This document shows, in pieces, positions 39,871 through 47,338 of a DNA stretch of 50,149 nucleotides. The translations under genes and the position numbers were made by a program. The notes under the pieces are model-generated. The model ran no database searches and was not told the DNA's origin. It saw only the letters and a list, made by a program, of their open reading frames with translations. Each line of letters starts with the position of its first letter. The stretch's first letter is position 1. This DNA is from JAFLCM01 sp964510955 (GTDB lineage: Bacteria > Planctomycetota > Phycisphaerae > Phycisphaerales > UBA1924). Location of the stretch: contig CAZEDW010000030.1 of NCBI GenBank assembly GCA_964510955.1, positions 1 to 50,149 on the forward strand, read 5' to 3'.

Positions 39871-42162
39871 ATGCGCCACCTCGCGCCCGCCGGGGCCTGC
39901 TTCATTCTCGCCCTCACGGCCCTCGCCGCCGACAACCCCGGCGCGCCCGCGGCAGCGTCGGCTCCCACCGACTTCTCCCTCTCCCGGTTCCTCCCCGACC
40001 GGCGCACCGCCGAGCTCGATTACGAGCGCCAGCTCCTGGCCAACATCGACCCCAAGCGCCTCAGCGCCTGGCACGACCTGGTCGCCTCCGAGCCGCACGT
40101 CGCCGGCACGCCCGGCGACCTGCGCCAGATCGAGCGCCTCTCCAAGGCTTTCGCCGACATGGGCCTCGAGGTGCAGACGCACTGGATCTGGCCCTACCTC
40201 TGCAAGCCGGTGAGCGCCGAACTGGAGATCGTCTCACCGCCCTCCGCCGCCAAAAAGCTCGGCCTGACCGAACCCCCCATCGACTCCGACAAGTACACCC
40301 GCAGCCCCGACCTCATCCCGCTGGCGTGGAACGCCTACAGCGGCTCGGGCGATGTCACCGCCGAGGTGGTCTACGCCAACTACGGCACCAAGGCCGACTT
40401 CGCCAGGCTCAAAGACCTCGGAATCGACACCAAGGGCAAGATCGCCCTCGCCCGCTACGGCGGCAACTTCCGCGGCTACAAGGCCCACTTCGCCGAGGAA
40501 GCCGGCTGCACCGGCCTCATCATTTTCGTAGACCCCGCCGACTCCGGTTACGCCAAGGGCCCCAGCTACCCCGAAGGCGGCTGGGCCACGCCCACGCAAG
40601 TGCAGTGCGGCTCGATCCTCACCGCCGCCTGGCCCGGCGACCCGCTGACTCCCGGTTACGAGGCCACCGAAAACGCCAAGCGCCTCGACCCCAAGGACGC
40701 GGGCCTGCCGAACATCCCTGTGCAGCCGGTGAGCTGGGAGGCCGCCCAGCCCATCCTCTCGCAGATGAAGGGCGAGCCCGTCGCCGACCGTGCCCCCGAA
40801 TGGCAGGGCGGCCTTCCCACGCCGTACCGCCTCGCTGGCGGCGCTGACCTCAAAGTGCGCCTGCACGTCGAGCAGACCCGCGCCATCACCAAGACCGCCA
40901 ACGTCGTTGCCACGCTCAAGGGCGCCAAGTTCCCCGACCAGAAGATCATCATCGGCTGCCACCACGACGCTTGGAACCACGGCGCCTGCGACCCCACCTG
41001 CGGCCTCATCCTCGTGCTCGAGTGCGCCAAAGTGATGAGCGACCTCGCCAAGGCGGGCCACCCGCCGGACCGCTCGATCCTCTTCTGCGGCTGGGGCGCG
41101 GAAGAGTTCGGCATCCTCGGCTCGGTCGAGTGGGTCGAGGCCAACCGCGATGATCTGGTCAAGAATGGCGTGGCCTACATCAACCTCGACATGGCCACGA
41201 TGGGCCCGAACTTCGGCGCCTCGGCGTCGCCGTCGCTGAAGTCCGTCATTTACGACGCCGCCCGCATCGTGCCCAATGCGCCGGACCTTTCACCCCGGCG
41301 GCGGGCGAAGCAGGCCGCCGAGGCGCCCGCCGCGGCAACCAGGAGCGTGTTCGATACGTGGCTGGCCCGGACGCGCAAGGGCGACAAGCTGCCTTCACCC
41401 CCGACCAACACCGCGCCCGGCGGCGGCTCCGCCGGCTCGACGGGAGCGGCGGCGCCATCCGTCGGCACCACGCCAACCCCGCCCAGCGAGCCTCCCATCG
41501 GCGACCTCGGCGGCGGCTCGGACCACATCGGCTTCCTCTGCCACGCGATGGTTCCCAGCATCTCGCTCGGCTCGGGCGGCGCCCCGGGGACCAGCTACCA
41601 CTCCATCTACGACACGCTCGACTGGTACCGCGCCGTCGTCGGCGATGATTATCTGCCGGCCCGGATGAACGCACGCATGACGGGTCTGATCGCGGCGCGG
41701 CTGGCCAACTCGGATGTGATCGCCGTTGATCCGTCTCGCTACCCGCCCGCGATCTCGGCGCATCTCGACGCACTGGAGTCCAAAGCGCGCCAGAAGGGGA
41801 TCACGCTGACCCTTGCGCAGGTTCGCGCCGAGCTTTCGGCTCTTGGTGACGCCTGGAAAGACGACGCCGCGGACATCCAGGCTCAGTCACCGATTGATTC
41901 TCACTGCCTCTCGTTGATGCGCGTGGAAAGGGCCTGGGCGGCCCCCGGTGGACTGCCCGGACGCTCGTGGTACCACAGCGTCTACGCGGCCTCGGATCGA
42001 GATTCCGGCTATGCGCCCTGGATTCTGCCCGAGTTTCAGCAAGCGATAGAAGACGCCGCCGCGGATGGGGAACAAGCCCGTAACGCGGTGCGGGCGGCGG
42101 TAGATCGATTGACCGCCTGCCTGTCGAACATGCGACCGATCGACCCGCGAGTCCCGCGTTAG
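39871..42162 (+). CDS. Glutamate carboxypeptidase II-like M28 peptidase (PSMA/transferrin-receptor type)
   Basis: This is a 763-aa exported peptidase with signal peptide (PAGACFILALTALAA). It has the three-domain plan of glutamate carboxypeptidase II: a PA domain (about 155-280, KIALARYGGNFRGYKAHFAEEAGCTGLIIFVDP), an M28 catalytic domain (IIGCHHDAWNHGACDPTCG, FCGWGAEEFGILGSVEW, AYINLDMATMG, and TSYHSIYDTLDWY with the last zinc His), and a C-terminal helical TFR-like dimerisation domain (about 640-760). An unusual disordered Pro/Gly/Ala/Thr-rich stretch of about 80 residues (around 470-545) sits inside the catalytic domain before GGGSDHIGF. It should cleave C-terminal residues from peptides outside the cytoplasm. 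It has a leaderless-type start despite being exported. Confidence 0.85.
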   Translation: MRHLAPAGACFILALTALAADNPGAPAAASAPTDFSLSRFLPDRRTAELDYERQLLANIDPKRLSAWHDLVASEPHVAGTPGDLRQIERLSKAFADMGLEVQTHWIWPYLCKPVSAELEIVSPPSAAKKLGLTEPPIDSDKYTRSPDLIPLAWNAYSGSGDVTAEVVYANYGTKADFARLKDLGIDTKGKIALARYGGNFRGYKAHFAEEAGCTGLIIFVDPADSGYAKGPSYPEGGWATPTQVQCGSILTAAWPGDPLTPGYEATENAKRLDPKDAGLPNIPVQPVSWEAAQPILSQMKGEPVADRAPEWQGGLPTPYRLAGGADLKVRLHVEQTRAITKTANVVATLKGAKFPDQKIIIGCHHDAWNHGACDPTCGLILVLECAKVMSDLAKAGHPPDRSILFCGWGAEEFGILGSVEWVEANRDDLVKNGVAYINLDMATMGPNFGASASPSLKSVIYDAARIVPNAPDLSPRRRAKQAAEAPAAATRSVFDTWLARTRKGDKLPSPPTNTAPGGGSAGSTGAAAPSVGTTPTPPSEPPIGDLGGGSDHIGFLCHAMVPSISLGSGGAPGTSYHSIYDTLDWYRAVVGDDYLPARMNARMTGLIAARLANSDVIAVDPSRYPPAISAHLDALESKARQKGITLTLAQVRAELSALGDAWKDDAADIQAQSPIDSHCLSLMRVERAWAAPGGLPGRSWYHSVYAASDRDSGYAPWILPEFQQAIEDAAADGEQARNAVRAAVDRLTACLSNMRPIDPRVPR

Positions 42163-42169
42163 CACTTGA

Positions 42170-42217
42170 GGGTCGCAGTGGCGTGAAGCTCGAATCCCGT
42201 TGAACACTTTGCGACCC
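42170..42217 (+). terminator. Hairpin after the carboxypeptidase gene
   Basis: GGGTCGCA (42170-42177) and TGCGACCC (42210-42217) are perfect inverted repeats; GTG/CAC extends the stem past a small bulge. The loop is about 26 nt and no T-run follows, so it is a weak terminator candidate or an mRNA 3' stabiliser. Confidence 0.35.
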
Positions 42218-42270
42218 AGCGGGCTCGCTTCGCCGATCCGTCGCCTGGACGAATCCATATCTGATATCGG

Positions 42271-42276
42271 TATCAT
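42271..42276 (+). promoter_or_regulatory. -10-like element TATCAT, leaderless type
   Basis: TATCAT ends 7 nt before the GTG at 42284. It decides that start against an ATG 84 nt further upstream in the same frame. Confidence 0.5.
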
Positions 42277-42283
42277 CCTGATC

Positions 42284-42607
42284 GTGACCGCGCCTGATCC
42301 AGCCCCCGCTCTCACCCCCGACACGGTCGCCCGCGTCGCCGCCCTCAGCCGCCTGGCGCTCTCCCCGGCACAGCTCGAGCAGTACCGCGCCCAGCTTTCG
42401 GGCGTGCTCGCGCACATGGACCAGCTCCGCGCGCTCGACCTCACCGGCGTCGAGCCGCTCACCAACCCGCTCGACGCCGTCAACCGCATGGACGACGACA
42501 CGCCCCGCGACCCGCTGCCCACCAGGGCCCTGATGGACATGGCCCCCGCAGCCGCCCCGCCGTTCGTCAAGGTCCCCAAGGTCATCGGCGGCGCCGAGAG
42601 CGCCTGA
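42284..42607 (+). CDS. gatC: Asp/Glu-tRNA amidotransferase subunit C
   Basis: This is a 107-aa GatC, the small subunit that stabilises GatA in the GatCAB complex; this complex amidates misacylated Glu-tRNA(Gln) and Asp-tRNA(Asn). The family pattern is complete: LTPDTVARVAALSRLALS, EQYRAQLSGVLAHMDQLRALDLTGVEPLTNPLDAVNRMDDDTPRD split over the first and middle thirds, and FVKVPKVI at the end. A frame from ATG 42200 would add 28 residues unlike GatC, whereas the GTG at 42284 gives a normal N-terminus and has a leaderless -10. gatA and gatB are not adjacent. Confidence 0.9.
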   Translation: MTAPDPAPALTPDTVARVAALSRLALSPAQLEQYRAQLSGVLAHMDQLRALDLTGVEPLTNPLDAVNRMDDDTPRDPLPTRALMDMAPAAAPPFVKVPKVIGGAESA

Positions 42608-42617
42608 GCGCCACGCC

Positions 42618-42670
42618 GTCGCACCATCGTCGCGCCATCGTCGCCCCCTCGTCGCCGCTTCGTCGCCTGC
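42618..42670 (+). repeat. Tandem 11-nt repeat upstream of the HMA gene
   Basis: Five units begin GTCGC at 42618, 42629, 42640, 42651 and 42662, an exact 11-nt period (for example GTCGCACCATC, GTCGCGCCATC). The array ends 5 nt before the TACGAT -10-like element, so it occupies the -35 and upstream promoter region on one face of the helix. Confidence 0.75.
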
Positions 42671-42675
42671 GCCGC

Positions 42676-42681
42676 TACGAT
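42676..42681 (+). promoter_or_regulatory. -10-like element TACGAT
   Basis: TACGAT ends 11 nt before the ATG at 42693, slightly farther than in the other leaderless-type genes. There is no ribosome binding site. Confidence 0.45.
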
Positions 42682-42692
42682 CCCGGCGCGTC

Positions 42693-43187
42693 ATGGAAGA
42701 CCTCAAGCGCATCGCTCCCGTTACCTACGCAGAGACCGCCCGCGCGGGACGCTGGTTCGTCGCGGCCCTGATCGGCTTTGGGCTGTTGATGAGCGGGCTG
42801 CTGTTCGTCGCCAACCGGCTCGCGGCCCGCGGCTCGAGCTCCGAAGAAGCGCCGAAGGGCATGTCCGCGTCCGCCGCCAGCTCCGCGCCGGCCCACACCA
42901 TCCGGCTCTCCATCGACGGCATGGAGTGCTACATGTGCGCCCTGGAAATCCAGGAAAAGTTCTCCAAGGTCCCCGGCGTGACCGGCGTCAAGGCCGATTT
43001 CGAGACCGGCGACACCACCATCCAGTGCCGCGCGCAGGACGTCCGCGCCCTGAGCCGCCTGCTCGCCGAGGCCCTCGCGGACACGAAGTACAAACTGCGG
43101 GACAACAGCCAGCCCGGCGACACGCAGGCCCCGCCCGATGCACCCGCGGAGGCGCCACCGCCGCCCTCCCCCACGGCCCCGAACTGA
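42693..43187 (+). CDS. Membrane-anchored heavy-metal-associated (HMA) domain protein
   Basis: This is a 164-aa protein with one N-terminal membrane helix (about 21-43, WFVAALIGFGLLMSGLLFVA), a Ser/Ala linker, an HMA domain (about 70-135) and a Pro-rich tail. The HMA domain has GMECYMC with Cys79 and Cys82, then EIQEKFSKVPGVTGVKADFE, the ferredoxin-like fold of copper chaperones and the N-terminal metal-binding domains of P1B ATPases. By orientation (short positive N-terminus, then helix) the domain most likely faces the periplasm, where it could bind Cu or Zn. No transporter gene is beside it. Confidence 0.75.
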   Translation: MEDLKRIAPVTYAETARAGRWFVAALIGFGLLMSGLLFVANRLAARGSSSEEAPKGMSASAASSAPAHTIRLSIDGMECYMCALEIQEKFSKVPGVTGVKADFETGDTTIQCRAQDVRALSRLLAEALADTKYKLRDNSQPGDTQAPPDAPAEAPPPPSPTAPN

Positions 43188-43323
43188 CCGCGCCGCCACA
43201 CGCGGCCGGCGCGCGGTCGCCCCCAGCCCCTCCAGACCGCAACGCGGACATCCACCGCCGATAAAAGGGCGTGTTCCGAGGATGCGTTGGTCCCGCGCCG
43301 CTGGCCCCGACGCCCGGATGGTG

Positions 43324-43329
43324 TACCTT
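43324..43329 (+). promoter_or_regulatory. -10-like element TACCTT before the protease gene
   Basis: TACCTT lies 28 nt before the ATG at 43358 and, with AGAGGAG at 43345-43351, gives a normal leadered start. Confidence 0.4.
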
Positions 43330-43357
43330 TAGGGTGCACAGGTCAGAGGAGCCGTTC

Positions 43358-44407
43358 ATGCCGCGCCGTCAAGCCGTTCTCGCCGCTATCGCCATCGCCG
43401 CAGCTAGCGCTGTTGCGCCTGCCTCTCTGGGCGTAATCAACTTCGGGACCCGACAGGTCCTTCAACCCGCCGACTACCTCCCCGGCGGGCGCGCCCAGTT
43501 CGTCGGGCGCTTCGGCCAATACCTCGGCACGCCCATCTCCCCCAAGTACTTCGTCACCGCCAACCACATCGGTAACGCGGGCGGCGGCCAGTTCTTCTAC
43601 CGCAACGGCACCACCACCGAAACGCAGTACACCGTCACGCTCGCCGGGGCTCAGGACGACCTCGCCATCTGGCAGATCAGCGGCGGCGACGCAACCTTCG
43701 CCACCTGGGCTCCCATCTACACGCGTTTCAACGAAGCCGGCAAGCCCATGCAGGCCGTCGGGCGCGGCGCCGACAAGGGGCCGTCGCTCTCGACCTCGTT
43801 CGGGCTCATCGGCTGGTTCTGGGGACCTCAGGACGCCGTCGCCGCCTGGGGAACCAACACCGTCACCGGCACCATCTCCTTCGGCGGCCCGCCCGGCTTC
43901 GCCGGCCAGTACCTCTACTGGGACTTTGACCAGGGCCAGGGAGACACCGAGTGCATCGTCGCCGTCGGCGACTCGGGCGGCCCCGTCTTTATCACCGACC
44001 CCGCCGACGGCATCCTCAAGCTCGCCGGCACCATCACCGGCGTGGACGGCGGCTACAGCGGCGCGCCCAACGGCTCGCAGTTCTCCGGCGCTCTGTTCGA
44101 CACCCGCGGCCTCTACCTCGGCCCCACCCTCATCACCGGGCCAAACCCCATCCCCGCTTCCAGCTACGCCGTCCGCCTGGCCAACCGCCTCAACTTCCTC
44201 CGCTCCGTCGCCGGCGTCCCCCCGTTGCCCTGCCCCAGCGACATGAACGCCGACCGCACCATCAACACCGCCGACCTCACCGTCCTGCTGTCGCGCTTTG
44301 GCCAGACCGTCGTCCCCGGGTCCGCGGGCGACGTGAATGAAGACGGCGTCGTCAACACCACCGATCTGACGATCTTCCTCGCCGCGTTCGGCACCAACTG
44401 CCCGTAG
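43358..44407 (+). CDS. Exported trypsin-like serine protease with dockerin-like tail
   Basis: This is a 349-aa protein with a signal peptide (RQAVLAAIAIAAASAVAPAS). The chymotrypsin-fold triad is visible: His70 in YFVTANHIG, Asp at 100/101 in AQDDLAIW and Ser206 in VGDSGGPV. After residue 280 come two dockerin-like repeats, DMNADRTINTADLTVLLSRFG and, 30 residues later, DVNEDGVVNTTDLTIFLAAFG, each an EF-hand-like loop followed by a helix. In clostridia such pairs bind cohesins; in planctomycetes they are common at C-termini without known partners and may serve attachment to the cell surface. AGAGGAG 6 nt before the ATG sets the start. The next two genes share the tail type. Confidence 0.8.
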   Translation: MPRRQAVLAAIAIAAASAVAPASLGVINFGTRQVLQPADYLPGGRAQFVGRFGQYLGTPISPKYFVTANHIGNAGGGQFFYRNGTTTETQYTVTLAGAQDDLAIWQISGGDATFATWAPIYTRFNEAGKPMQAVGRGADKGPSLSTSFGLIGWFWGPQDAVAAWGTNTVTGTISFGGPPGFAGQYLYWDFDQGQGDTECIVAVGDSGGPVFITDPADGILKLAGTITGVDGGYSGAPNGSQFSGALFDTRGLYLGPTLITGPNPIPASSYAVRLANRLNFLRSVAGVPPLPCPSDMNADRTINTADLTVLLSRFGQTVVPGSAGDVNEDGVVNTTDLTIFLAAFGTNCP

Positions 44408-44575
44408 GAGACACCCGGTCAAACAGCCATCGCGCCGGCCTGAGGCATTGGCCGCAGAGCCCCGATCAGGGGACACGAGGCGCATTCTGTTGTGGCTCCG
44501 ATCTGCAAGGTCCGGGCCCCGTGCAACAAATCTGGCGGAAAACCCTCTGCCCTCTCGCGGGGCGGAAAGGCCGCC

Positions 44576-46471
44576 ATGCGCGATCACGAACACCTGCCCG
44601 CCACCCACCGGTCAAACGCCCTCGTGCTCGCCTGCACGCTGGCGGCCCTGACGCCCGCCGCACCCGCCGTACCCACCATCACCGCTGTCCCCATCATCCA
44701 GAATGAGTCCACCGTTCTCGCCACCGCCCTCAGCTACGACGGCAGCACCGTGGCGGGTTACTCGTACAACAGCACCACGACCTTCACCTGGTCCGGCGCC
44801 GGCGCGCCCACGATTCTCCAACTGCCTTCAAACTGGTCCTATGACGTGCCCCGCGCCATGAACGCCGACGGCACCGCCCTCACCGGCTACGGCGCCCTGG
44901 GGAACCCGCTCTCCGTGCAGGCTTCGCGATGGACGCAGGCCGGCGGTTGGCAATCGCTCGGTTCGCTCGGCGGGACCGAGGCCTACGGCAACGCCATCAG
45001 CGCCGACGGCCTGGTCGTTGCGGGTGACGGGCTGCTGCCCTCCACCACCATCAGCCTCGCCTACCGATGGACACCCGGCGGCGGCATGGTGACCCTCCCA
45101 CTCGGCGCCGGGAATACCAGCGCCTACGCCACCGCGATGAACCAGACCGGGACTGTCATCGTCGGCGCTACGGCCCCCGGCCCTCGCGCCATGCGCTGGA
45201 CCCAGATCGGCGGCACCGAGAACATCGGCGCCGTCGCTGGCGACACCAACTCGTACGCGTACGCCGTCAACTCCGACGGGAGCAGGATCTGCGGCACTTC
45301 CGGCACCACCAGCTGCCCTCGCGGGTTCTACTGGGTCGAGGGCCAGGGCATGACGCCAATCGGGCCCGTCCCCGGGTTCAGCCGCGTGTCCGCAGACCGC
45401 ATGACTCCCGACGGCGGCGCGGTGTGCGTCAACATGAGCTATCAGTGCGGCTCGTCCACCATCTTCGACCGCGCGGCGATCTGGACCCAATCGCGCGGCA
45501 TGGTCGAGCTGCACCAGTACCTCGCCGAGCAGGGCCTCAACACCGGCGGCTGGATCCTCAACAGCATCGTCGGCGTCAGCAACGACGGCACCGTGATCGC
45601 CGGCAACGGCAACCTCGGCGGCTGGGGTCGCGGCTATGTGATCCGGGGGCTCAACCCCATCTGCGGCCCGTGGATCGCCTCCCAGCCGCCCGCCAACGTC
45701 ACCGCGTGCTCCACCGGCGTCACGGGTATCAACGTCGACGCCTACTCGCCCTTCGTCCCAGGCCACGTCACCTTCCAGTGGCACCGCCAGTACATCCAGG
45801 GTGACGGCGAGGCCAACCGCATCCCTCTCACCAACGGATTCACAGCCGCCGGCGGGTACATCGACGGCGCCACAACGCCGTACCTCCAGCTCTACGGCCT
45901 CCAGCCGGGCGACGCGGGCCAATACCTTTGCCTTGTGACGGCCGGTTGCGGCAGCGTGTGGACCATCGTTGTGAACGTGCAGGTCCTCACCGGGCCGCCG
46001 GCGATTCAGACGGCGCCCGGCAACGTCACCAAGTGCGCCGCCAAGACCGCCAGCTTCTCCGCCACCGCCGGCACCGCCGCACGCTCGCCGTTCACCGTCG
46101 TGTGGAAGAAGGGCAACACACCCATCAACCTCAGCGACCCTCGTTTCAACGTGACCACATCCGCCGGCGGCATCACCAGCACGCTCACCATCTCCAACCT
46201 CAAGATGTCCGACACGGGAGCGGGCGCCGCCGGCTACACCTGCGAGTTCACCAACCCCTGCGGCACGACCCCGACCGCCCCCGCCTCACTCACCGTCCTG
46301 CCCGACCTCGACGGCGGCGGCACCATCAACACCAGCGACCTTCTCGTCGTCCTGGGGAACTTCGGCTATTCCGTGCCCCCCTGGACCAACGGCGACCTCA
46401 ACGGCGACGGCGTCGTCAACACCGCAGACCTCACCATGGTCCTCGGTCTCATGGGCACCACCTGCATCTGA
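44576..46471 (+). CDS. Exported HAF-repeat / Ig-like protein with dockerin-like tail
   Basis: This is a 631-aa exported protein. Residues about 45-370 consist of HAF-type repeats (SYDGSTVAGYS, NADGTALTGYG, SADGLVVAGDG, NQTGTVIVGAT, NSDGSRICGTS) alternating with RWT strands, forming a probable propeller. Two Ig-like domains follow (about 380-490 and 490-585), each with Cys pairs and a GDAGQYLCLV or GAAGYTCEF core. The C-terminus has the paired dockerin-like repeats, DLDGGGTINTSDLLVVLGNFG and DLNGDGVVNTADLTMVLGLMG. It looks like a surface adhesin or sensor-like display protein; no enzyme motif. The ATG at 44576 has GGAAAGG upstream. The gap 44408-44575 shows no gene. Confidence 0.78.
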   Translation: MRDHEHLPATHRSNALVLACTLAALTPAAPAVPTITAVPIIQNESTVLATALSYDGSTVAGYSYNSTTTFTWSGAGAPTILQLPSNWSYDVPRAMNADGTALTGYGALGNPLSVQASRWTQAGGWQSLGSLGGTEAYGNAISADGLVVAGDGLLPSTTISLAYRWTPGGGMVTLPLGAGNTSAYATAMNQTGTVIVGATAPGPRAMRWTQIGGTENIGAVAGDTNSYAYAVNSDGSRICGTSGTTSCPRGFYWVEGQGMTPIGPVPGFSRVSADRMTPDGGAVCVNMSYQCGSSTIFDRAAIWTQSRGMVELHQYLAEQGLNTGGWILNSIVGVSNDGTVIAGNGNLGGWGRGYVIRGLNPICGPWIASQPPANVTACSTGVTGINVDAYSPFVPGHVTFQWHRQYIQGDGEANRIPLTNGFTAAGGYIDGATTPYLQLYGLQPGDAGQYLCLVTAGCGSVWTIVVNVQVLTGPPAIQTAPGNVTKCAAKTASFSATAGTAARSPFTVVWKKGNTPINLSDPRFNVTTSAGGITSTLTISNLKMSDTGAGAAGYTCEFTNPCGTTPTAPASLTVLPDLDGGGTINTSDLLVVLGNFGYSVPPWTNGDLNGDGVVNTADLTMVLGLMGTTCI

Positions 46472-46538
46472 CCACCCCTGCACATGGGCGTCCGATAACC
46501 GCCGGACAAAGAGGGGTGAATTTGCCCGCACTTTTCGC

Positions 46539-46544
46539 TACGCT
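46539..46544 (+). promoter_or_regulatory. -10-like element TACGCT, leadered promoter
   Basis: TACGCT here lies about 92 nt before the next start codon. The mRNA would have an 80-90 nt leader ending in a strong ribosome binding site (GGAGGAGAG, 46623-46631). Confidence 0.4.
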
Positions 46545-46636
46545 CTCATCCGCACAGGTCGAGTGAGTCCATCAACGCCGCGCTCCGCGTCAGGGGTCCA
46601 TCCCGTGGGGCGTGCCGCGAGCGGAGGAGAGAGCCG

Positions 46637-47335
46637 ATGAGTCGGAGACAGGCGTGCATCGCCGCGCTGGCGGCATCGATCATGCTCGGCGCGCCGTGCG
46701 CGACCGCGCCCGGGGCCGACTGCGTTCCCGCGTCGCCACCGCCCGGCGCGTTCATCGAGAACGAGCCCAACTGCGGCCAGCCCGTGGACAACTACAACGG
46801 CGGCTGCTCCTCGCCTACCCGCGCCGTGCAGAGCGTCCCGCGCAACTGCGTCATCTGGGGCACCCTCACCGACAACCTCAGCAGCGCCTTCGACACCGAC
46901 ACGTACGAGTTCGACCTCCCCTCCCCCGGCGGCAACGTCACGGTCACCGCCTCGGCTGGCTTCGCCGTCTACGCCGCCATCGACGACCTCAACTGCTCCA
47001 CGCCGCTCACCCGCATCGGCCTGAGCGACGGCTGCACCCCGGCAGCCACCACGCGCCTGACGCTCCCGCCCGGCAAGGTGCGCCTCATGATCACGTCGTT
47101 CCCCGGCTCGGTCCCGTGCGGATCGCCGTACCTCGCCACCGTTACGTCGTGCACCTGCCCCGGCGACGTCACCGGCGACTGCTGCGTCGACACCGCCGAC
47201 CTGGTCGTCCTGCTGAACAAGTTCGGTCGCTCCAACCTCGTCCCCTTCGAGGCCGGCGACATGAACGGCGACCAGACCATCAACACCACCGACCTCACGG
47301 CGATGCTGCTGCGCTTCGGCTGCGTGGGCAACTGA
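46637..47335 (+). CDS. Exported protein with dockerin-like tail
   Basis: This is a 232-aa exported protein. The signal peptide (about 1-24) is followed by a Cys-rich beta domain beginning IENEPNCGQPVDNYNGGC, with TDTYEFDLPSPGGNVTV and TLPPGKVRLMITS further on, the look of a pre-peptidase C-terminal/bacterial beta-sandwich. The C-terminal pair DVTGDCCVDTADLVVLLNKFG and DMNGDQTINTTDLTAMLLRFG is dockerin-like; Cys residues in the first loop are unusual and may form a disulphide. No catalytic motif is seen. A strong ribosome binding site sets the start. It ends 3 nt from the convergent ftsK stop. Confidence 0.75.
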   Translation: MSRRQACIAALAASIMLGAPCATAPGADCVPASPPPGAFIENEPNCGQPVDNYNGGCSSPTRAVQSVPRNCVIWGTLTDNLSSAFDTDTYEFDLPSPGGNVTVTASAGFAVYAAIDDLNCSTPLTRIGLSDGCTPAATTRLTLPPGKVRLMITSFPGSVPCGSPYLATVTSCTCPGDVTGDCCVDTADLVVLLNKFGRSNLVPFEAGDMNGDQTINTTDLTAMLLRFGCVGN

Positions 47336-47338
47336 GCC

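Noticed and set aside
42200..42283. N-terminal extension of gatC from ATG 42200
   Set aside because: The 28 extra residues do not fit GatC, and a -10-like TATCAT lies inside them, 7 nt before the GTG at 42284.
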